Source of the DNA: DTWD01 sp963662965
Lineage (GTDB): Bacteria; Acidobacteriota; Vicinamibacteria; Vicinamibacterales; UBA8438
Assembly (NCBI GenBank): GCA_963662965.1
Contig: OY759970.1
Location: 1,550,001 to 1,614,000, forward strand
DNA length: 64,000 nt
Reading direction: 5' to 3'
Below the pieces are notes generated by a model that was given only the letters and a program-made list of their open reading frames with translations, was not told the DNA's origin and did no database searches. Shown one piece after another: positions 42,673 to 49,369 of the stretch (positions within the stretch are counted from its first letter, which is position 1; each line of letters opens with the position of its first letter). The translations under genes were made by a program, and so were the position numbers.

Positions 42673-43195
42673 CTACGTCCGGTGAGCCCTCAGTCTCGCC
42701 TTGCCCAGCGCGTCCGCTTCGGCGGCGCGTCGACGCCGCGCGTCGATCGAGAAGACCCCCGGTCCAACCAGCAGCAGGCAGAGCACCGCCCCGGCCAGGA
42801 GAATGTCGAGCTGAACCGCTGGCTCCCGCAGTAGGGCCATGGTCAGCCAGGCACCGGTGTGCAACTGCCATGCGGTGGCAACGCGGATCGTGACGAGTAG
42901 CGTCGCGATCCAGGTGGTGTACGCGCCGCCCATCATCAAGGAGCCCGCCGAGCGACTCGACGATGCCGGTGGCGACGGCCAGCGGATAGCCGGGTGTCAT
43001 GCGGACAGACTGGAAGATGTTGGCAGTGTCGGCGGGGCTCCCGCCCCACATCGGCACGAGCTTCGGCAACCCTTGACTGAGGAACAGCCCGCCGACCACG
43101 AGGCGGAGGAAGAGAAGGCCGAGCCCCTGCATGATTTGCGCGAACGATGCGGCCCCGACCGATTGTGGGCCGAAGTCGACGCCGACCCCCCCCAT
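42673..43195 (-). pseudogene. DoxX-family membrane protein gene with one frameshift
   Basis: From ATG 43195 (or 43222) the frame reads IMQGLGLLFLRLVVGGLFLS, QGLPKLVPMWGG, and VATGIVESLGGLL. It is then lost near 42935-42945 and continues in another frame as GGAYTTWIATLLVTIRVATA, then VQLDILLAGAVLCLLLVGPG, ending at 42673. One extra base in ctccttgatgatg explains it. DoxX proteins are four-helix inner-membrane proteins linked to thiol and redox stress in some bacteria. The damage falls in the second half of the helix bundle. Confidence 0.7.
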
Positions 43196-43272
43196 ATTGT
43201 GACAGCTTCCGACCGCCATCACTAGTCGGTAATGGGCTTAGGACCCGGGTCCGAAGTGGACGTGTTCTTCGT

Positions 43273-43638
43273 GTGGTACAACTTCTATCGAATGACAACC
43301 CCCCCCAGCATACCCGGCGATTCCCGCGAGTGGGTATCAGCTTTGACGTCGAAGCGTGGCTGGATCGCCTCGGCCTCCAGCGGAGTGTAAGTGGCCGCTT
43401 CGTGATGCTTGGCGCGGGCGGCGCCTTTCTTGAAGTGACAGAGGATTATCCCACCGGCACGTTCCTGAAGATACGATTCGAGCTAGGTGAACTCGGCGAA
43501 GTCAGCTGTAACGCAATTGTCCGCAACAGCCTCGAAGGAAAAGAAGTCGGCCTAGAATTTCTGGACCTTGCTCCGCACGACCAGAAGCGGATTGAGGAAT
43601 TCGTCGAAAAGGCACGCAAGCTGGCAACACCCCCTTAG
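43273..43638 (+). CDS. PilZ-domain protein
   Basis: 121 residues from the GTG at 43273; the open frame extends to 43147 but the earlier part is low-complexity. It carries the RxxxR motif of PilZ in HTRRFPRVGISFDVEAW, followed by the beta-barrel pattern SGRFVMLGAGGAFLEVTED, FLKIRFELGELGEVSCNAIVRN and GLEFLDLAPHDQKRIEEFV. The second ligand motif (D/N-x-S-x-x-G) is degenerate as LGAGGAFL, so c-di-GMP binding is uncertain. It stands alone, convergent with the next gene. PilZ proteins often regulate pili, and pilus genes in this window are broken. Confidence 0.8.
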   Translation: MVQLLSNDNPPQHTRRFPRVGISFDVEAWLDRLGLQRSVSGRFVMLGAGGAFLEVTEDYPTGTFLKIRFELGELGEVSCNAIVRNSLEGKEVGLEFLDLAPHDQKRIEEFVEKARKLATPP

Positions 43639-43677
43639 CCACCAGAGGCTGGGAACTGCTCGAGCGTGCGGGGGCGT

Positions 43678-44121
43678 TTAGGTTGGGTTCTCGGGTTGTG
43701 CGTGCGCGGGTTGCTCGGCGTCTGGCCGGAGCATCTCGTCGACCAGAAACACGTCGGTGAGAAGCGCGCGCAGGTGAATCATCCCGTTGAGGTTGTCGAC
43801 CATCTGCGAGGTGATTCCCGACTGCGCGAGCACGAGCTGGACCGCCGCCCGCCCCACTTCGGCGTCGCGGCGAAGCACCTCGACGAACGCCACGTAACGC
43901 TCGCGGTTCGACGCGCCGCGCTCCTCGACCAGCCTCAGAAACGCGTCGCCGAGCTCGGGTAGCGCACGGTCCAACTTTTCGAGCTGTGTGCGCGCTTGGG
44001 TATCCATCGTGCGCGCCATCTCGAGATTCACGCCCTTCGCGGCGTACGCAAGGCAAAACTCGTACGTTTCCTCGACGATGTCGACGCGTGCTTTGAGGTC
44101 GTCAGTCGCGGACTGCGACAT
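43678..44121 (-). CDS. Uncharacterised helical protein of the molybdoenzyme operon
   Basis: 147 residues, predicted almost entirely alpha-helical, without signal peptide or membrane helix. Segments include ARVDIVEETYEFCLAYAAKG and AFLRLVEERGASNRERYVAF. No family is recognised. It is the last gene of the minus-strand operon for the molybdenum hydroxylase, 55 bases after the cytochrome b gene, so it may be an assembly factor or a cytoplasmic accessory. A proline-rich tail ends the protein. Confidence 0.6.
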   Translation of the reverse strand: MSQSATDDLKARVDIVEETYEFCLAYAAKGVNLEMARTMDTQARTQLEKLDRALPELGDAFLRLVEERGASNRERYVAFVEVLRRDAEVGRAAVQLVLAQSGITSQMVDNLNGMIHLRALLTDVFLVDEMLRPDAEQPAHAQPENPT

Positions 44122-44176
44122 GAGTGGCCGTTACCTCGACGGGAAGATGGAGCGGTCTGGAGACGGCCAGGATCCG

Positions 44177-45010
44177 CTACTTGGTGGTCACGTCCCAGCG
44201 CTTGGGATCGTGATGCGACAGATACTTGTCGCGGCTGACGGATCCGAAGATCATCGCCTTCGTCAGCCAAATCTTGTCCGGCCGAAGGGAGAAGTAGATG
44301 TGCGTCAGGGTCAGCATGATGAACAGCACGGCGCCAAGACCGTGGAGCGTATACATCAGCCCCCAGGTCTCTTCCGCTAGCAAGTACGCGTTTCTCGCGA
44401 CCAACGCATTCTCGATCCGGAACATCATCACGAGACCGGTCGCGATGACGGCAAACCCGGCCAGCATGACCGCCGTGTGATACAGCTTGTGATCGAGCGG
44501 ATACTTGGCGTGCTTCTGCACGTCTCCGCCGTCCTGACCGAGCTGGCGTTTCACTCGCGCCGCGGCTTCAGCCATGTCAGCGGGCAGGATCCAGATGGAC
44601 CAGAAGTCGAGGAAGAACGTTGCGTGCACGATGTGGTAGATGATCGAGATCGTCAGCACGACGCCGGCAATCCAGTGAATGGTCACCCACGGAAACTGGA
44701 TGCCGACGATCGGAAAGAACCCGGTCACCAGCAGCACGAGCATCGCCACGGCCATGATCCAGTGGAACAGCCTGGCCGCAAGCGTATGCCGCTCGATTTT
44801 GTCGGGTATGCCGGCCGCGCCGGCTCCACCCTCAGCCGCGTCACCCCCGCCGTTGGCCCGCGCTAGCTTCGGGAGCCAGACGGCGGCGTAAATGAGATGA
44901 AATACGATAAAGGCGACGCCGGCCCAAAACGACAGGTACAGCAGGTCCCAGGAGACCCGAATGAGGATCTCCTGGCCCCAGGGGTTGGTCCCCCACTGAA
45001 ACAGCTCCAT
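44177..45010 (-). CDS. Membrane cytochrome b (formate-dehydrogenase gamma-like)
   Basis: 277 residues with about five membrane helices: DLLYLSFWAGVAFIVFHLIY, WIMAVAMLVLLVTGFFPIVG, IAGVVLTISIIYHIVHATFF, TAVMLAGFAVIATGLVMMF and LHGLGAVLFIMLTLTHIYF. Histidines in RLFHW, IIYHIVHA, LYHT and LTHIY are placed for binding two haems b, as in FdnI/cytochrome b561-type subunits. Its start lies immediately after the FAD-subunit stop, so they are tightly coupled. It probably takes electrons from the exported molybdoenzyme and passes them to quinone. Confidence 0.88.
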   Translation of the reverse strand: MELFQWGTNPWGQEILIRVSWDLLYLSFWAGVAFIVFHLIYAAVWLPKLARANGGGDAAEGGAGAAGIPDKIERHTLAARLFHWIMAVAMLVLLVTGFFPIVGIQFPWVTIHWIAGVVLTISIIYHIVHATFFLDFWSIWILPADMAEAAARVKRQLGQDGGDVQKHAKYPLDHKLYHTAVMLAGFAVIATGLVMMFRIENALVARNAYLLAEETWGLMYTLHGLGAVLFIMLTLTHIYFSLRPDKIWLTKAMIFGSVSRDKYLSHHDPKRWDVTTK

Positions 45011-46012
45011 CTACGCCTCTGCGTCGCGAACGGACCGGGCGACAAGGTTTCGCAGGAGCGAAACCTTGTAGCCATTGTGCGCCAGCGGCGTGACGCCACG
45101 GATGGCGATCTCACCGGCTTGAGCCGCCGTCTGATCGTTCACCTGCTGGCCCCGCACCGCATCCTCGGCGGCAATAAACCGCACGGGGTACGGCGCGACG
45201 CCGTTGGCCACGATCCGGATGTCTTCGATCACGCCGTTGTTCACCTTGGCGGCCGACGCGACGTTCGCGAGCGCGAAGTCCCACACCGCGCGGTCGCGTG
45301 CCTTCTCGAAGTAGAAACGAGAGCCGGCCCAGGTCGACGGGATGCGGATCTGGGTCAGGATGTCGCCCGGCTGCAGCGCCGTCATCCGTTCGATGTCCAC
45401 CGCTGGCCCAATGAAGAAGTCCTGCGCCGGGATGACACGCTCACCGCCACGGTTGACGACAACCATCTCGGCATCGAGCGCGACCAACGCGGGCGCGGTA
45501 TCCGATGGGTTCACCGCCACGCACCGGCTGGCCCCGAGAATCGCATGCTCGCGATTCATTGCGGTCGGCGTGTCGGCGTAGCAAATGTTGCCGCCGGCGC
45601 GGTAGCAGCTCCATCCGTCCCGGTAGTACCAGCAACGCGTATCCTGCCCGACGTTGCCGCCGAGCGTGCCCGCGTTCTGAATCTGGGGCGAGGCGGCCCT
45701 GGAGGCGGCCTCGGTGAGCAGGCTGAACTGGCCTGACAGCTCCGAATGGCGAATGACCTCACGCAGCGTCGCCATCGCACCAATCTCGACCCCGCCATCG
45801 ATTCCACGAATCTCTCTCAGTGACGCAATACCACCAAGATCGACCACCGCGGCTGGCTTCTGCACTCGGTCCTTGAACCAGTCCCAGGAATCGAGCCCAC
45901 CCGCAAGCACCCACGCGTCGGCTCCGTAGCGGTCGAGCACTCCCAGCGCCTCGTCGGTGCTGGCCGGCTGGAAGAGCTGGAATGCCGGCATCTTGTCGCG
46001 AATCACGGCCAT
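45011..46012 (-). CDS. Molybdenum hydroxylase FAD subunit with extra cysteine cluster
   Basis: 333 residues. The CO-dehydrogenase/xanthine-dehydrogenase FAD-binding fold is shown by WVLAGGLDSWDWFKDR, and AGTLGGNVGQDTR contacts flavin. An insertion carries cysteines C-WYYRDGWS-C-YRAGGNI-C and a later ASRC. The same layout in PaoB (YagS) and 4-hydroxybenzoyl-CoA reductase beta subunits binds an additional [4Fe-4S] cluster. It transfers electrons between the FeS subunit and, here, probably the membrane cytochrome. It has no signal peptide of its own and would be exported with the Tat-bearing FeS subunit. Confidence 0.9.
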   Translation of the reverse strand: MAVIRDKMPAFQLFQPASTDEALGVLDRYGADAWVLAGGLDSWDWFKDRVQKPAAVVDLGGIASLREIRGIDGGVEIGAMATLREVIRHSELSGQFSLLTEAASRAASPQIQNAGTLGGNVGQDTRCWYYRDGWSCYRAGGNICYADTPTAMNREHAILGASRCVAVNPSDTAPALVALDAEMVVVNRGGERVIPAQDFFIGPAVDIERMTALQPGDILTQIRIPSTWAGSRFYFEKARDRAVWDFALANVASAAKVNNGVIEDIRIVANGVAPYPVRFIAAEDAVRGQQVNDQTAAQAGEIAIRGVTPLAHNGYKVSLLRNLVARSVRDAEA

Positions 46013-46048
46013 CGGTTCTTCTCCTCTACCAATCCCTAATATGTGGCA

Positions 46049-48463
46049 CTAGACGTGTGTCGAAAGCGGGTTATGTGCGTCATCCAAGTCATTGAGCTTG
46101 GCCAGAATCATGTCCCGCATGATCGGTGAACGGTTGAAGTAGACGTCGTCGCCCAATGCATCGGCGATCGCGTTGAGCACCGCGCCCGCCGCGGCGCCAA
46201 CCGGCGGCTCGCCCACGCCGCGACAGCCGACGGGGTTGAACGGGTCTGGCAGATTCGGAGATGAGAATCCCATCTCCTTCTCGTGCGGCACGTCGAGGAT
46301 GGTCGGCGGGCGATTCGAGTAGAACCGCTTCGCCATATGGAGCCCCCACTGCGGGTCCATGACCCACTTCTGACCAAGCGCTACGCCGAAACCCTGGACG
46401 CCACCACCGTGGACCTGCGCCGCAAGGTTTTGCGGGTGCAGAATCGTGCCGACTTCAGCCGCCGCTTTGTAGTCGATAAGCTGCACGCCGCCGGTCTCGA
46501 CGTCGACCTCGACCTCGGCGAAGCCGATGACGTAGGACATGTTGCGGCCGCCGGTCTCGAAGTTGTCCTTGACGGCAATCACGAGCCCCTGGCCGGCCAA
46601 CGCCGTGGCCGACCGGATGGTCACCGCGTTGATGTCCTCCGGCAGCTCGGAGCCATCGTAGACGCCACCCAGCTGGATGGCGCGGTCGGCGGCCTGGCCG
46701 AACGACAAGCTCTGCCCGCCGCGATAGACGCGACCGTCCGACACCTGGAAACCATCCGGCGACCCGCCGAACCGGTCGGCTGCGATCTCCTGAAGCCGCT
46801 TCTTGGCCTCGAGACCGGCGGCCCAGTTCGAGCGCGTGTGCGCGTGGGTCGTCTGGCTGCCGCCCTGTATGGCGCTCCACGGCAGGTGCTTACTCGTATC
46901 GCCCCAGACCATCTCGGCCTGCTCCCACGGCGTGTCGAGCGCCTCCATCGCCGCACGCGACGTATCGGAGAACGACTCGGTGCCGAGGTTGCCGACGCCG
47001 GTGTGGATCTGGACCTTCCCGTCCGGGCGAATGACCAGCAGGCCATCGATGCCCGACGAGCCAGCGGCATACGAGCTGATGGCGACACCGACGCCGGTCA
47101 CCTTCGTGCCGTTGCGCTGCTTGCTGCGCGCCTTCATCCCTGCCCAGTCGAAATCCACTTTGGCCTTCTCGATCGCTTCCTTCGGGAACGCGCTTGAGAC
47201 GTTGCCTTGCTGGCCCTGTCGCGGCCGGCCGAATAGAGCCTGCCCTTCGGGCGCGTTGAGACGGATAATCTCGAGCGTGTCGATACCGAGCTGCTTCGCA
47301 GCCTTGTCGACGATCGGCGCGAACATCGCCACCGCCTGCACCCCGCCCGGCGCACGCTGCGCACCACGCGGCGGCGTGTTGGTGTAGACCGTCAGCCCGC
47401 GCATCCGCATGTGATCCGGCTGATACATCAGCGAGGCCTGGTCGGCCGCCGACATGAAGTCGCCCGACCGTCCGTAGGGGCCACCGTCCTGCACGTGCAG
47501 CAGGTCGATCGCCACGATGCGGCCGTCGCTCTTGAAGCCGAACTTCGCTCGCGCCTGGATACCGGGACGCGCACGGCCGAAGAAGTTCTCCTCCTGCCGC
47601 GTGACCCGCAGCATGACCGGCTTGCCGACCTTCCGAGAGAGCAGCGCCGGAATCCGCGAGTGGACCGACGCGGCGATCTTGCTGCCAAAGCCGCCGCCGC
47701 AGTACTCGCCGATCAGCACGAGGTTGGTCGGATCGATGCCGATCCAGCGAGCCATGTTCCCCTCGGTCCGTCCCGTGCTCTGCGTCGAGCAGTGCATGTA
47801 GCACTTACCGTTCTGCCAGTAGGCCATCGAGGTCCTGGTCTCGAGCGGCTGGTGCGACAGCGAGGCGGCGAAGACCGACTCGTCGAGAATGAGGTCGGCC
47901 TCGGCGAACCCGGCCTCGACATCGCCGACCTCCCACTCGTCGGTGACGTCGCCGCCAAGCGGCATGACCCCGCGGTCGAACTCGCTCCAGTCGACGCTGT
48001 CCCATTTGATCGTCGACAGATCGCGACCGGCCATGGTGTTGCCGTCGAGACGCGCATTCGGGCCGCCCGGACGGAGGCTCTCCATCGGGTCGAGCACGAA
48101 GGGAAGCGGTTCGAAATCGATCTGCACCGCTTCGAGAGCTTCAGCCGCCGTTTCCTCGTCCACGGCCGCGATCGCGAGAATCGGCTCGCCCTCGTACATC
48201 GGCTCGTTGGTGAGGCCGGCCTCCTGCGGCGCCTCCACTTCCGGCAGGTCGTCGGCCGTCAGAATCGCCTCGACGCCGGGCATCGCCATGGCAGCGCTCG
48301 TATCCATGCGGCGAACGCGTGCGTGCGGCATCGGGCTGACGAGCAGCTTCGCGAACAGCATGCCCTCGGCGCGGAAGTCCTCGGCGTACTTTGACCGGCC
48401 GGTCACCTTTGCGATCATGTCTGGCGTTATGTAGTCTTTGCCGATCAGCTTGTAGTCAGCCAT
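46049..48463 (-). CDS. Molybdenum hydroxylase large (molybdopterin-binding) subunit
   Basis: 804 residues, xanthine-dehydrogenase family. It begins with the alpha/beta hammerhead domain (DYITPDMIAKVTGRSKYAED). The cofactor-binding domains show EYCGGGFGSKIAASVH, NTPPRGAQRAPGG, GVGNLGTESF and the C-terminal GVGEPPVGAAAGAVLNAIADA with the catalytic Glu. The family hydroxylates aldehydes, purines or N-heterocycles with water-derived oxygen. The substrate cannot be told from these motifs. It follows the FeS gene by 2 bases and precedes the FAD gene by 36. Confidence 0.93.
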   Translation of the reverse strand: MADYKLIGKDYITPDMIAKVTGRSKYAEDFRAEGMLFAKLLVSPMPHARVRRMDTSAAMAMPGVEAILTADDLPEVEAPQEAGLTNEPMYEGEPILAIAAVDEETAAEALEAVQIDFEPLPFVLDPMESLRPGGPNARLDGNTMAGRDLSTIKWDSVDWSEFDRGVMPLGGDVTDEWEVGDVEAGFAEADLILDESVFAASLSHQPLETRTSMAYWQNGKCYMHCSTQSTGRTEGNMARWIGIDPTNLVLIGEYCGGGFGSKIAASVHSRIPALLSRKVGKPVMLRVTRQEENFFGRARPGIQARAKFGFKSDGRIVAIDLLHVQDGGPYGRSGDFMSAADQASLMYQPDHMRMRGLTVYTNTPPRGAQRAPGGVQAVAMFAPIVDKAAKQLGIDTLEIIRLNAPEGQALFGRPRQGQQGNVSSAFPKEAIEKAKVDFDWAGMKARSKQRNGTKVTGVGVAISSYAAGSSGIDGLLVIRPDGKVQIHTGVGNLGTESFSDTSRAAMEALDTPWEQAEMVWGDTSKHLPWSAIQGGSQTTHAHTRSNWAAGLEAKKRLQEIAADRFGGSPDGFQVSDGRVYRGGQSLSFGQAADRAIQLGGVYDGSELPEDINAVTIRSATALAGQGLVIAVKDNFETGGRNMSYVIGFAEVEVDVETGGVQLIDYKAAAEVGTILHPQNLAAQVHGGGVQGFGVALGQKWVMDPQWGLHMAKRFYSNRPPTILDVPHEKEMGFSSPNLPDPFNPVGCRGVGEPPVGAAAGAVLNAIADALGDDVYFNRSPIMRDMILAKLNDLDDAHNPLSTHV

Positions 48464-48465
48464 CG

Positions 48466-49113
48466 TCAGCTCCTCACCCCGTTACGCGTGTACTCGAGCG
48501 CCCTTTCGGCGACGTTGAGGATCCGGTTGTAGTCTGCGCACCGGCAGAGATTGCCGGAGAGATGCTCCGCGGCCTCCTTGCGCGTGGCGTTCGGCTTGTC
48601 GTTGGTCATCTCGACCATGTTCATCACGAACCCAGACATGCAGAACGCGCACTGGAAACCCTGGAGGTCGACAACGGCCTGCTGGACCGGATGGAGCGTG
48701 CCATCGGCACTCTCGAGGCCCTCGATCGTCATCACCTCTCGCCCGCGGACCTGATGCGTCAGGGTCGAGCAGGAGTAGTGGGCCACGCCATCGATCAGGA
48801 CTGTGCACGCGCCGCACTCTGCGCGGTCACAGCCGATCTTCGTTCCGGTAAGGCCAAGCTTGTACCGGAGCGTCATCGCCAGCGTTTCCTGCGGAAATAC
48901 GTCGACGCGGCGCTGCTGACCGTTCACGGTCAACGTGACGAGCCGTTCGACCGCCCCCGGCGTCTGCGCCAACGCGACGCCGCTACCGTTCCGAAGGACG
49001 TAGTTCGACGCCGATACGGCGGCGCCGCTGGCGATCACGCCTTTAATGAAGCTTCGCCGTGAAACGCCTTTGGCTTCTTCTACCGTCTGCACCTGGGTTT
49101 CCACGTCTCCCAT
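48466..49113 (-). CDS. Molybdenum hydroxylase [2Fe-2S] subunit with Tat signal
   Basis: 215 residues from the ATG at 49113; the frame is open upstream to 49212. A twin-arginine signal (VSRRSFIKGVIASGAAVSAS) should export the assembled complex, as in E. coli PaoABC. Two [2Fe-2S] clusters are bound by C-DRAE-C-GA-C...C (plant-type) and by C-AF-C...C-R-C (helical domain, HLSGNLCRCADY). It is the first gene of the operon, so the promoter lies in 49114-49369. Confidence 0.93.
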   Translation of the reverse strand: MGDVETQVQTVEEAKGVSRRSFIKGVIASGAAVSASNYVLRNGSGVALAQTPGAVERLVTLTVNGQQRRVDVFPQETLAMTLRYKLGLTGTKIGCDRAECGACTVLIDGVAHYSCSTLTHQVRGREVMTIEGLESADGTLHPVQQAVVDLQGFQCAFCMSGFVMNMVEMTNDKPNATRKEAAEHLSGNLCRCADYNRILNVAERALEYTRNGVRS

Positions 49114-49369
49114 GAGACGACCTCCTGGTTGCGCGTACACGCGCTGGGACATTGAGGAGAGAAATCCGCTCCTTGAATGGGAGAGTTTATCATCGGAGTT
49201 CTCCGAAACCAACCCCCAAACGGGACCTTCACGGCTCGAGGACGCGCTTCAGTAATTCCTTCCATTTAAACAATTTACGCCTCGACCTCAGAAAGCCTGA
49301 AAATGAGACCAGTCTCACTTTGGACAAACCGTGCATTTCCGCGAACCGGCGGCTTGGTCCAGAACGTCG

